Below, piece after piece: positions 15,850 through 26,983 of a stretch of 64,000 nucleotides of DNA. A model generated the notes under the pieces. The model was not told the DNA's origin and made no database searches. It saw only the letters and a program-made list of their open reading frames with translations. Origin of the DNA: Arabidopsis thaliana (taxonomy: Eukaryota > Streptophyta > Magnoliopsida > Brassicales > Brassicaceae); contig NC_003075.7 of the NCBI RefSeq assembly GCF_000001735.4, positions 8,185,001 through 8,249,000 of the forward strand. The letters are read 5' to 3'. Made by a program: the position numbers and the translations under genes. How positions within the stretch are numbered: position 1 is the first letter of the stretch; every line of letters begins with the position of its first letter.

Positions 15850-18130
15850 TCAGTTGTTTCCTTGAGGAGGACCGGTCATGGTTCCCATCAGTTTATCATC
15901 CGGTTTGGGAGTAGAAGATGCCTTTGGCGTTTTTGGTCCTCCCTGCAAAAAAAAAACCGGCTCTTATCTCCACGGATCTTTCAACATAACCATTCGTTCT
16001 GCAAGAGAGTGTCACTTACACTTCCTTTTGGGCCAAGTAACCTCCGGCCTGAAGGTGCTCTCGCTAATGATGAAATGGCCACTGCTGCTACAGTTGCCAC
16101 ACGAATCCTTTTATGCACGTCTATATACTCATCTGTTTCATCCACAATCTCCTCCTGCAAAAGTTCTTCAAACACATCTTCTAATGTGATGATACCAATT
16201 ACGTCTCCATCCTCAATCTCCTCTGAAGTATGTGAGAACCCCTGTCTGCCGGCCTCGCTGATGAACGATTGTCCATTAGCCTTGTCGATGCGGACAATGA
16301 CACTGTCGTGGTTTCCTTCTCGCTTTAGTAAAAGAGGTGCAGTCAACTCGGAGTTGTTACTTGAGACGTTGCTTTCACCGCTATTTTCTTCATGCAAAGT
16401 TGAAGGATGACCTTTGCTTTTCCCCTTAACCTTCACAACTGCAGCCATGTGACTGCTCCCTTTTTGAAACTCATTCAGAATATCATACAGAGGCATATTA
16501 GCCGGAACCCTGTTAAATCATTAATCACAACAGGAACTTCATTTTTCACAGAGATGCTTAAGGAAATAATATGAAAATATAGCAAGCATAATAATAATGA
16601 CAAGACCTTGGAATTCGGCGTATACCAACTGCGCTGACAAGAGTCCCTGTTTCAGGGCGAACTGTAAGGAGACTCTTCACCTAGAAAACAGAAGAATTTC
16701 CTGATTAGAGTTTGCATAAGCTACCAGAGAAACATGCAAATCAGACCATCGGAAAAGGGTCAACGACTCCTACCAAGAGAAGTCCAATAACATTTTTTGG
16801 ATTATCGGAGTAGACAGGAACGCGGCTATGACCTCGTGCTTGAATCTTATCCATAGCTTCCCTGGGAGATTAATTACAAGCAAAACAGTTCAGGATACAG
16901 AGTCATACATGTTCTCTGAAGATAGTAACAGAACTGAATGTCATGTTCCGAGTTTCATAATCAAAGATACAAATAACCATATACATTAATCTACAATAAT
17001 GAACACTGAGATAACAGGAAAATGTTTCATCACAGTATACCAGTTGAGAACCAAACTCACCGGTCCAACTTTGAATTTACATCCAAGGAAAACGTTGATT
17101 CAATTGGTGTCATGGCTTCTTGAGCGGTCTTTTCAGTCAAATCAAGTGCTCCACTTATAATTGTAGTCTCATCATGTGTAAGTTCACCTCCCTTTCCAGC
17201 AGCTTCACCGTGAATGGACACAAGAGCTTTTAACTGAGCTCGCCTAAATAAAGGGTCATTGTGTCCCAACACCCAATCCAACATCTTTGCAATAGGAAAA
17301 GATATCGGGTACGATAGAACCATTAAGATACGAACAAGCCAGACCAAATTAGCTCCCACTGCTAGTCCATATCTAGTACATATAGCTTGAGGAATAACCT
17401 GAAAAAAAAACAGTGTTCAAATCTCATGAAGCTTATAAACCTAGCAAGACTTTAAAGGTAGAAGATCAAAGCATACCTCTCCAACGAATAGAACGAAAGT
17501 GACGGATAGAATAATAGCAACATACTCATTGAATATCTTATCCAAGTATATAGGAAGCCCCTGCAAATTTTCAACAAGTGAAGCCTCTTAAGATCCTGGT
17601 TTCATCATCACAACACACATAGAAAGTCAGAGAGACTTTGAATGAAGATAATTACCTCCATAGCAAGAGCATTAAACAGAAGCAGAGTCACTAAAAGCTG
17701 ATGCTGTTTCTGAACAACCGGAAAAATCGCAGCTGAGAAAAAAAATCAATCAATCGCAAGCAAATTCCACAATCACAGCAAAATTCACACAAAGTCAAAT
17801 GATCAGATACAGATTCATATCAATTCAAGCAATTCCTTATAATCAATTGATCGGTGACGAATTACGAAAGAGAAGGATCAATTTACCAGATTGTTTCTTC
17901 TCTTTTGGAGTACCACTCCGTTGGAGAATCTCGAGCTCAACGAGACCGAGAGACATAAGCCCTAAAGTGAGACCAGACATAATTCCGGCGAAGAGAACAA
18001 GGAAACAAGAGATTCCGGCGTAAGTGATCCACTCAAGCGATCCAAACGGAATCGCCTCGCTTTGTAAGGCGTTAGATTGACTGATTCCGGCTAACATCCT
18101 CGCCGCAACCACCGCATTAATCGGATGCAT
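15850..18130 (-). CDS. CNNM/HlyC-CorC type DUF21-CBS membrane protein, copy 1 (intron-poor)
   Basis: This belongs to the DUF21 (CNNM transmembrane) plus CBS-pair family, related to animal cyclin M proteins and bacterial CorB/CorC, thought to act in Mg2+ transport; the plant role is less certain. Eight coding exons run from ATG 18130 to TGA 15850. Exon 1 has a hydrophobic segment ([20 protein letters not shown]) followed by the DUF21 hallmark [20 protein letters not shown]. More membrane segments follow in exons 2-4. CBS motifs are [20 protein letters not shown] and [20 protein letters not shown]. The C-terminus is LARAPSGRRLLGPKGS then a short Pro/Lys tail. The tandem neighbour at 19712-22273 is very similar but has 12 exons; the region 17058-17400 and 16017-16509 here are each single exons where the neighbour has introns. 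From memory this is AT4G14230. Confidence 0.9.
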
Positions 18131-19711
18131 CTTCGTCGTCTCTATATCTATCTGTTTGCAATTTTCCGACGCCTTTCTTAGATATTTTCTCGTCTAATTT
18201 TGTTGTTTTTTATATCTCTCTCATCGACCTAATGGGGTCGGGGTTTTGTACAATTTTGAATTCTTAGCATATACAGCAAATATTTGGTTTTGTTTTTTAA
18301 CATTGGTCCCCAATATGTTTTATATTTTTCAAATCCACCCCTTTACTTTCTTTTTTTTCTGGTGGTCCTGGTGCAGGATCTTCTTGTACGGAATGGATCT
18401 TATACAATCTGACAAACACCCTTTAGCGAATATCGGAATTGTATATTTCAAATGTGTGATTGTGCTGTCATCTACGAGATTTTTTGTTTTTTGTTTTTTA
18501 ACATGGAGGGGTTTGGGCCTTGGGCCCTAGTTCCTCATGACCCGGAACCGGCTTGTGCTGATATCAAATACATCGGCGTAAAGCATCTCTTCTATCAATC
18601 GAGTACATTGGTCTAATATCCCTGCAATAAAACCATTAGTTCAGACGAAAAAAAAAAAAAAAACATTAGTTCAACACTTTCCCTAGGGAGCACATGGACT
18701 ACACTTAAACCACATGGATCTAACGTTTGCACTTGTAAGAAACACATGGATCCAATCTTTGCACTTAAACCACTAGTCTAATGCATCGGTTGTTGTGCGA
18801 GTTTTTTTGTACAACCTTTACTATTTTGAGTTTGAAATCTGCATTGTAACTCAAGGACTCGAGTTTGAAATCTGCATTGTAACACAATGACGACACTAAT
18901 ACAAACAACTAGATTATATGTTATATTGAGTCATTCACAACTTAATGGTGTAAGATTTTGATATTGTGATTTAAAGGAAAAAAAATAAAGTCTAAATTTC
19001 TCTCACTTATTTGTTTTGTCCCAAAAAAAATTCTTTTGGGAAACGTCCAAATTTTATTTCTTTGAAGTACATTATTAAGCAACTTTTGCGTTAACTAGGA
19101 TAAATTGGATCTAACGTTAATCAAACTTACCATCCCGTTACCATCCCGTTAAAAAGGATTAAGTTTGACTAATATTTGGTCTAGTTCGACCAAATCAAAT
19201 CATTGCAAAAATTTTGTTGTCTAATAAAAAGGAAGTTAACATGAGACACGAAAGTTGACAAAGCCATCGATGAATTATCCTTGTCTAAAAGACTTTGTCA
19301 AAAGCCACCGGTCACCGAATCACCGGTGTATCAAAGATTAGCGATGGATGGAGAAACTTTTGATCCATTGTTTCAAAAGTGCAATTACAAAATAGCGGCC
19401 ACAACAGTATGTGACCATATAGCTAACTATTACTACTGCATTCTACGAAAAATTGAGTGAACAAAAAGGAAAAAAGAATCAAGTTACGGAGTAAATTACA
19501 AATTGTAGGTATTTTGTATAATACAAGGAAACAAAGCATCTTCAAAAATCGGGTTGAACCATTGCTTCTGCTGACTTTTTATATTTTTATATATATATAA
19601 TTTATGTGATGGATCAAAGTATACAGAAGAACCTGGATCTTATAATTTATTCTTTGTTTTCTTTCTTTATACCGCAACAGAGTTTTTGCCTCCTTAAGCA
19701 AGAACACAACA
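18131..19711. other. 1.6-kb spacer between the two CNNM genes, with small local duplications
   Basis: A 23-bp unit, GAGTTTGAAATCTGCATTGT with AAC, occurs at 18828-18850 and again at 18861-18883. Nearby, ACATGGATC plus a TTTGCACTT word repeats at about 18712-18740 and 18744-18770. The left part is the promoter of copy 1 complement and the right part the 3' flank of copy 2. No gene is supported. Confidence 0.5.
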
Positions 19712-22273
19712 TCAGTTGTTTCTTCGAATCGGCTCGGTAATAGTTCCAAGCATTTTATCTTGTTCCTGACCAGGAACTTTATTCGTCTGCCCTTGCTTAT
19801 TTTGTCCTCCCTGCAAATACAAGTTTCAACAATTCTAACTTTCTCTCTTGCATAAACAACAAAGAAACAAAAGAGTGTTAACTCACAGTTCCCTTTTGCG
19901 CAAGCAACTTCCGGCTTGAAGGAGCTCTCGCTATTGATGAAGCAGCCGCTGCTGCTGCTACTCGAATCCTGCAAACGCGGAAATTCTCAGTGATGATATG
20001 ACAAGGTGATATGTGATGCCATAGAGAGTATTTAGCCGAACCTTTTATGTACGTCAACATATTCATCAGTTTCATCCACAATCTCTTCTTGCAAAAGTTC
20101 TTCAAAGACATCTTCTAAAGTGATGATACCAATTACCTCACCATCCTCGATAGCCTCTGAAGTATGTGAAAACCCGTGAGGTCCACTCTCGTTGTTTTGA
20201 AAGAAAGATTGTCCATTAGCCTTGTCGATTGTGACAATGACATTGTCATGGTTTCCCTCTCGTTTTAGTAACAAAGGTGCAGTCAAGTCGGAGTCATTGC
20301 TTTCATCAGTGTGTTCTTCAAGCAAAGTTGAAGGTGGGACTTTGCTTTTCCCCTTAACCTTCACAACTGCAGCCATGTGACTGCTTCCCTTTTGAAACTC
20401 ATTCAGTATATCATAGAGAGGCATATCAGCTGGAACCCTATTCAAACATTATAACATCAATAATACGAAACTTCATTCTACATAATAGTAAAGACTGGAG
20501 GTTAAAATGGTAATGGCAGAACCTTGGAATCCGGCGTATACAAACTGCGCTGACAAGGGTCTCTGTTTCAGGGCGAACTGTAAGAAGACTCTTCACCTAG
20601 AAAACAGAACAATTTCTTGATTAGAGTTTGCAGAAACATGATAAGCCACCATTGAAACATGCAAAATAAGAGTCAGCAACATTACCAAGAGAAGTCCGAT
20701 AACGTTTTTCGGATTCCCAGAGTAGACAGGAACGCGGCTATGGCCTCGTGCCAGAATCTTCCCCATAGCTTCCCTAAGAGATTAATTACACAGACAGCAG
20801 TATAAGATACATGTCAGAAAATAGTTGCCGAAACAACTGCCATGCAGGACTTTTCAGAATCATTGAGACAACAGATAAAATATTTTATACCACTGACAGT
20901 TGAGAACTAAACTCACCAATCCAATTTTGAATTTACATCCAAGGAGAAGGTAGACTCAATTGGTGTCATGGCTTCTTGTGCAGTCTGTCAAACCAAATAC
21001 CACTTTTGCATAAATAACTTTCACCATATTTCTACACAGATCAAGCCATGGTTCAGGAATTCTAGAAAGTCAAGCACACACCTTCTCAGTCAAATCAAGA
21101 GCTCCACTAATGATTGTCGTCTCATCATGTGTAAGCTCACCTCCCTTACCAGCCTAAAACCATTGTCAGAGCAACAAGGTAACCAAATTAGTAATCTAAA
21201 TTTCCAAAAGGTTGTGACTTGTGAGGAAGTAAACAAAGTAGTTAACAATTTCAAAGTCTCTAAGAATACCTCTTGGCTGTGAATGGATACAAGAGCTTTC
21301 AACTGAGCCCGCCTAAATAAAGCATCATTGTGTCCCAGCACCAAATCTAAAATCTAACCAAAAGCATACAAAAATGGTAATTTCCACTTGATCAACCGTC
21401 AGGCATAAACAACACATACCAGACTACATTCCAAAACATTCTTGACCAAACACACTATATTTACCTTGCCAATGGGAAAGGCAATCGGATAGCAGAGAGT
21501 CATTAAAATGCGGACAAGCCAGACAAAATTCGCTCCAACCGCGAGTCCATACCTAGTGCATATCGCTTGAGGAATAACCTTAAAAGACGAAAACAAATGT
21601 TAAACACAGTTCAATCTTTGATATATAACCATAGAGATAGACTAGCAAAACTAGAGACACCTCCTCCAAGTCCATAAAACACATACCTCACCGAAAGCAA
21701 GAACGAATGTGACAGAAAGAATAATCGCAACGTATTCATTGAATAACTTATCCAAATATATAGGAAGCCCCTGCCCAAAATTCCATAAAATCAACTAAGT
21801 ATAGATCTCCCTCATATTAACCATATAACCAAACGACCAACAGACTTTGAATGAAGATAATTACCTCCATAGCCATAGCATTACACAGAAGCAGTGTCAC
21901 TAAAAGCTGATGCTGTTTCTGAACAACCGGAAAAATCGCAGCTGAAACAACATCATTCAAAACAATCAGAAATCAAATTCAATGATAAAGAATTTGATTG
22001 AGAAAGAAGGAATCAAAAATCATCACCGGCTTGTTTCTTCTCATTAGGAGTACCACTACGTTGAAGAATCTCAAGCTCGACAAGACCAAGAGACATAAGT
22101 CCCAAAGTAAGACCAGACATAATCCCGGCGAAGAGTACGAGGAAACAAGATATTCCGGCGTAAGTGATCCACTCAAACGATCCAAACGGAATCGCTTCTC
22201 CTCCGTTATTACCGTTAGATTGTCCGATTCCGGATAAAATCCTCGCCGCCGCCACCGCATTAATCAGATGCAT
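19712..22273 (-). CDS. CNNM/HlyC-CorC type DUF21-CBS membrane protein, copy 2 (12 exons)
   Basis: This is the tandem sister of the gene at 15850-18130, same strand and same family (DUF21 membrane domain plus two CBS motifs, putative Mg2+ or other cation transport or sensing). Coding exons: about 22028-22273, 21865-21942, 21687-21771, 21466-21580, 21272-21355, 21081-21152, 20914-20985, 20685-20774, 20522-20597, 20042-20438, 19888-19976 and 19712-19812. Start [21 protein letters not shown]21 hallmark [23 protein letters not shown] motifs [20 protein letters not shown] and [21 protein letters not shown]-terminus [11 protein letters not shown]. Compared with copy 1 it has four additional introns (after FPIGK, after HSQE, after DLTEK and after DVHKR) at positions where copy 1 reads straight through. 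All junctions are GT-AG and in frame. From memory AT4G14240. Confidence 0.9.
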
Positions 22274-23984
22274 ATTTTCTTCTTGAAAACAGAGCTTTAT
22301 GATTCGATGATGAATCTCTCTGTGTTTGTGATTCTCTGGTCACACGACCTTCTTTTTTAATTTTGCCTCTTTTTGATAATTTTATAATTCGTTGGATCTC
22401 ACCAACATGTCGGATTCAGTTCAGTACAATTTTCCAGGACAAAACGGCAAAAAGTTTTGTAAGGAAATTAAATTTAGACCCTAAAGTTATTCATTATGAT
22501 AAAAAGACCCCTTTGATTTTTGTTTTTTTCGTGAAGCTCTCTATTCTTTACAACCACAAATGTTAAAATTGTAGCGTGTCCACAGAGATTTGTGATCTCA
22601 GACAACACTCTTTAGAAGCAACAAATTTATATATATTTCTTATAGAAGATTATTTTCTATGTTTTGGAATGTGATTGTTTTCAACAAACAAAGGTTATTT
22701 CTAAGAGGAAAGAAATTTCAAAAATTGTTTTTAAGAGAATAATATTTTGCACCTAAGAAAAAAGAAAGAGAAACATATCTATACAAAAATGAGAACTTCC
22801 CAAAAATCAGCACTCTCAAAGAGGATAGTTGGGTAGGCGTGATGGATAAAAGAGTTGAGATGCTTTCAAATATCTTCTTGTCAAAGAGGCTACTTATATG
22901 AGGGAGCGAGTGATACGCTTTTGGTGGATGCTATCGTATCTCTTTATAAGTTTAAATGGTTGCGGCGGTTGAAGTAGAAAAACTTAAATGGTTACGGCGG
23001 TTGAGGTGGAAAAACTAGTTTGGAGATTATACCACTTTTTATTTAACATTGATAAATTAAAGTTTGTATTAGTATGGATTAAAAAAAATAGAAGAAAGTT
23101 GTTGCGGACCACTTCAAACATAAAAATAAAATTGGTTTAGGGCACATTATTGTCCATCCAAAATTAGTCTAGTCCGATTTCGCCACAACATACATTCAAA
23201 ACTTATATGTGCGAACGATGTAATTTTTTTTATTATTTTGTTAAGGTTGTTTTGTACTTTATAATGAAGTTCTTTGAACATTTGAAAAAAAGAAACTATT
23301 TATATTGATAAAATAAATAGAACCATATCCACTGAAATCTAAATCGTCTGAAAATATAATGAACTATATATTGATGATTTCTCTGATACTTAAAATTTAA
23401 AATCATTGGTCCTCCATACAAATCATTGGGCCAAACAAGTCGCTTGTCTTTTTCATGTTTCATAAGATTCTTAGTCAAATTAGCTCAAAACTCCATAGTT
23501 AACTTAAATCTTTCTAACCCCTAACATGAAACAGAAATAAGTTTAATTTAGTCTACATGTTCAATTTTGAATGGTGCTAAAATCCGTAAACTAGTGACTA
23601 TTCAAGCCGTATTGTGTGGTCTTGTCTGCTATAAAATTGATATTTTGCTCTAAAACAGAATGTGAAGGAGTACACTAACGTGAGTTAGCAATTGACTATT
23701 CGCATCAAAAATGAAAGATTTCTGATGCATTTTGCGATTTCGAGGCCAAGATATATCTTAATTTATCGAACCACTAAAGTGATTTAGAAGAGTGATGTGT
23801 GTTGATCTAATCGCATATTTGAACATGATATTCGAAACACAAAAGAATATATATAATACTAGAAAGGTACTTGTTTTCTTCACAATGCACTACGATGGAA
23901 TAAAGAAGGAACTAAGTCAACACCAAATTTGATAAAACTCAAACCCCTATTTTTGGTTACAGGTTAACCTAAACCTTGAAAGCT
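22274..23984. other. 1.7-kb spacer with one short tandem repeat
   Basis: A 32-bp unit containing TTAAATGGTTGCGGCGGTTG is tandemly repeated with small changes at 22951-22982 and 22983-23016. The rest is AT-rich with no supported gene or transposon end. Confidence 0.5.
22951..23016. repeat. 32-bp tandem repeat, two copies
   Basis: Copy 1 reads TTTAAATGGTTGCGGCGGTT then GAAGTAGAAAAA; copy 2 reads CTTAAATGGTTACGGCGGTT then GAGGTGGAAAAA. Four substitutions separate them. Confidence 0.8.
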
Positions 23985-25231
23985 TCATTCCCAAGTAACC
24001 GAGATCAGCGAATTAGCAAGCCCAGATTGGTCGAACGTGGCGTCAGCTTCACAATCTAGAGTCTTTGAAGCACCGGGAATCGCCTGCACCAGCTTGAATG
24101 CCTTTTTCTCAGATTCATCAATGTGAGAATAACAGAATGACCAAAGAAGCTGAATCGGTTCGCTCTTGAGAAACTTCCTCTGCTTTCTTCTCCCATCTGG
24201 AAATCGAACGCAGAGACTACACACAACGCTTCGATCACAGTCTCCTTTTGGCTCTTCTGTCAAAACCGGGAACACTAAACATATCTCCTCCTCCTTTACT
24301 TCATCCGGATCTTCATATTCGTCCCCCATAAAAGGAGGCACGAAGTCATCAGTGTCACTGCGTGACGACCAAATCTCCCACTCGTCTTGTTCTTCAAGTT
24401 CTTTCTCCCAAGTAGGAGCCACGACTTGATTATTGTTGCTTCTTGACGACCAATTATCCTCCTCTTCAAACTCTTCACCCCAGGAAGGAGCAGGGGTTTC
24501 ATAGAAGTTGTAGCTTGACAAACAAGTCTCCGCAGTTTCCGTGCGCCTGTTCCTTGTCAGAGAAGCAATGTTTTCGTGAGGACCAGCGTCCCAAAACATC
24601 ATCAAATCCTCGACAATACTCTCAGCTTCAATCACGCCGCTCCACATATGCATCTTCTGGCCAGTGATGGGATTGATTACAAACACCACAGGAGGAGGAG
24701 CTTCGATCTTGTAGAAACTAGAGATTTTCTGACCTTCGTTTGTATCATCATAGACCTGCCATACGATGAAGTGGGACTCAATGGTTCTCGAAACCGCGTC
24801 GTTCGCCCATACATCTCGATTAAGTATATGAGAACCTAACTCTGTCCTGGACTGGAGATTCACTACCAACCATAGATTCTTTTCAATGGAAACATATTTC
24901 GCATATTCAAACAAACCCTCGTGAAGTATATATGAAGGAGGAGGAAACGAGAAAGACGATCTCGAGTCTGAATCATCAGAAGTTCCTGATGTCGTCGAGT
25001 CCACAACCTCCCGATACATCGCGTTGTTGGTGAGAAAGAGGTTTACGGCTTGATCAATATTCCAATCTGTCGTCTGTAACAATATCTTGCGGTTTCGGCG
25101 GTCTGATCGACAGCGATCTCGAGGAAAGACGAGATTAGTTGATCTTGACGAAAGAGAACAATCTCTTCGTCAAGCTGTAGCCTTGTTGTTATCGCTCTCT
25201 GTCGGTTATTCGCTGAGAAAAAGTGCCCCAT
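23985..25231 (-). pseudogene. UBA-UAS-UBX protein gene, copy 1, with a one-base frameshift in the UBA segment
   Basis: UBX proteins of this build are adaptors for the AAA ATPase CDC48/p97: UBA binds ubiquitin, UAS is thioredoxin-like, UBX docks on CDC48. From ATG 25231 the frame reads into a UBA-like helix (LISSFLEIAVDQTAETA) and then leaves frame. The continuing frame, 23985-25082, encodes the rest: TDWNIDQAVNLFL of the UBA, a UAS region (LWLVVNLQSRTELGSHILNR ... VFVINPITGQKMHMWSG) and a UBX domain (RFPDGRRKQRKFLKSEPIQL ... ending ISVTWE). Alignment with copy 2 shows that one T is missing in AGATATTGTTACAG; adding it would give ETARYLLQTTDWN. A protein could still start at an internal Met after NLFLTNNA, losing the UBA. 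From memory the annotated gene here is called putative PUX14 (AT4G14250), which may be this or copy 2. Confidence 0.8.
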
Positions 25232-25499
25232 TGTTGCTTTGTTCTGAGAGAAAACAAACAAGTACTTGGGAAAAGAGGAATGGAAGAAGAGATATAGAAA
25301 AGTTTTATTTATATAGAGAGATCGAGAGAGAAAGATAAGTTTGTTTTTAGGTTTGTTTTCCTTTTTTCTGCTCCGACTTTGTTTTAAAGGAAAAATAAAT
25401 TATCTTTTCGTCTTTAAATTGTGTATAGATATTTCCAACTTTTTTCGGGATATACACAATCTTTCATATTTACTTTTAATTATGATTAACTTAGGTGGG
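25232..25499. promoter_or_regulatory. Upstream region of UBX copy 1
   Basis: It includes a TATTTATATAGAGAG stretch near 25306-25320 (antisense TATA-like TATATAAATA) about 75 bp from the ATG. Beyond it, sequence resembles the flank of UBX copy 2. Confidence 0.4.
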
Positions 25500-26266
25500 A
25501 TTATTTATTTATTAAAGTGTTTTCTAGAAGAAAAAAATCTTCTTAAAAGATTTTATGAGAAAGAAAGACTAGAAAAATAAATACAACAATTATTTTGAAT
25601 GACATATATCCATACCTTTTTATAATTAAATTACTTCTATTGTTTATTAATATCATTCTATGTAATATTTTTAACATTAAATAGGTTTTAAATATACTTC
25701 TCAAATAAGATATGTGCAAATTAAAGTTTTTTTTAGTGTTTGAGTAAAAAAAAAAAATAGATAATTTTGATTACCTTAAATCGGCGACCACCAGAGACAT
25801 GATTTTGTGCTCAACTGATCAAATCGGCGAGCACCAAAAGAATGATTCTCTGAGATAAGCATGTGAATTTGGAGCTAAATACCAGATTATTTATTTATTA
25901 AATTGTTTTCTATAAGAAAATAATCTTTTAAGAGATTTTATGAGAAAGAAAGACTAGAAAAATACATACAACAATTATTTTGAATGACATCTATATATAC
26001 ATTTTTATAATTAAATTACTTATGTTGTTTATTAATATCATTCTATGTAATATTTTTAAAATTAGATATGTTTAAATATACTTCCCAAATAAGAGATGTG
26101 CAAATTAAAGTTTTTTCTAATGTTTGAGTAAAAAAAAAAAGAGAGGTAATTTTGATTACCTCAAATCGGTGACCACCAGAGACATGATTCTGTGATCACT
26201 GATCAAATCGGCGAGCACCAGAGGTATGATTCTCTGAGATAAGCATGTGAATCTGGAGCTAAACTC
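25500..26266. repeat. 386-bp direct tandem duplication
   Basis: The segment 25500-25885 is repeated head to tail at 25886-26266. Both copies begin ATTATTTATTTATTAAA and end with AAGCATGTGAAT(T/C)TGGAGCTAAA. They differ by scattered substitutions and short indels, so the duplication is not brand new. Within each copy a shorter unit, AAATCGGCGA(C/G)CACCA, also occurs twice about 45 bp apart. No open frame is shared by the copies. Confidence 0.9.
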
Positions 26267-26400
26267 CTCTGTTTTATACGGTTAATACGATTTTATATGG
26301 TTCGAACAAATTGGACCCGGTTTAATACGGTTAAGAGTTAAAACCTTGACTTTTACATTTAACTATTAAGTTTCAGTGCAAGACACTAATGTGTAGATGG

Positions 26401-26600
26401 TTACCTTCCTCCATGAGGATGCTCCACTGGGTTCATCATAGCCACACCACGAACCTTAGCCCACATGTTTCTCTTTATCATCAGCTTCTTAGTTAGGCCA
26501 CTACTAGCAATTTGACCAATCATAACCCTGCATCCACTTAGGACAGTCTTCTTTGAATCCAGTGGCAAGTTAATGCTGTCCAAACATATATTCAATTCAT
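26401..26600 (-). pseudogene. Ribosomal protein uL2 (cytosolic L8) gene fragment
   Basis: Reading leftward, the frame encodes [20 protein letters not shown], then a shortened middle, then [20 protein letters not shown] followed by GG. This matches the conserved core of cytosolic ribosomal protein L8 (uL2), known family sequence IRV...GSKK..PSGCRAMIGQVAGGG...[25 protein letters not shown]. About a dozen residues between GGRTEKP and KVKRN are missing and MM replaces M. The homology stops at HPHGG on one side and near ICLDSINLP on the other. It lacks both ends of the protein, so it is a dead fragment. From memory an old annotation of this locus as a ribosomal constituent stems from it. Confidence 0.88.
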
Positions 26601-26983
26601 CATTGTGAACTTAAGAAACCAATGTTATGAATCTTATTGTACCTGAATCTTATGAAGTTATGATAAATAGGTTTATGTTAAGATATATTGGTAATGCGAT
26701 TTGTGATTATGTTGTAATCTTCAAATATTCGGATCAGCAGTTTTCAACAGTTATGGTTGGAGAGTTTTAGTTGCAGAATATAACTTCTTCACTGTGTTAG
26801 CTCTATATTAGTAAAAGAACAGTAAAGCGGATAAGTGATCTGTGTTGTAAGAATTGTATATTTGAACTTAATACTCCAATTGACAAACAAAACAAAAGTA
26901 GTCTAGAATTAATCTCCAGAATTTAAGGGTTTCTTCAATATAACTTCAAGATAATATAAAGAAGCAACAACATATCGAAATCT
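26601..26983. other. Spacer with no gene seen
   Basis: AT-rich spacer between the uL2 fragment and UBX copy 2's 3' end. Confidence 0.35.
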
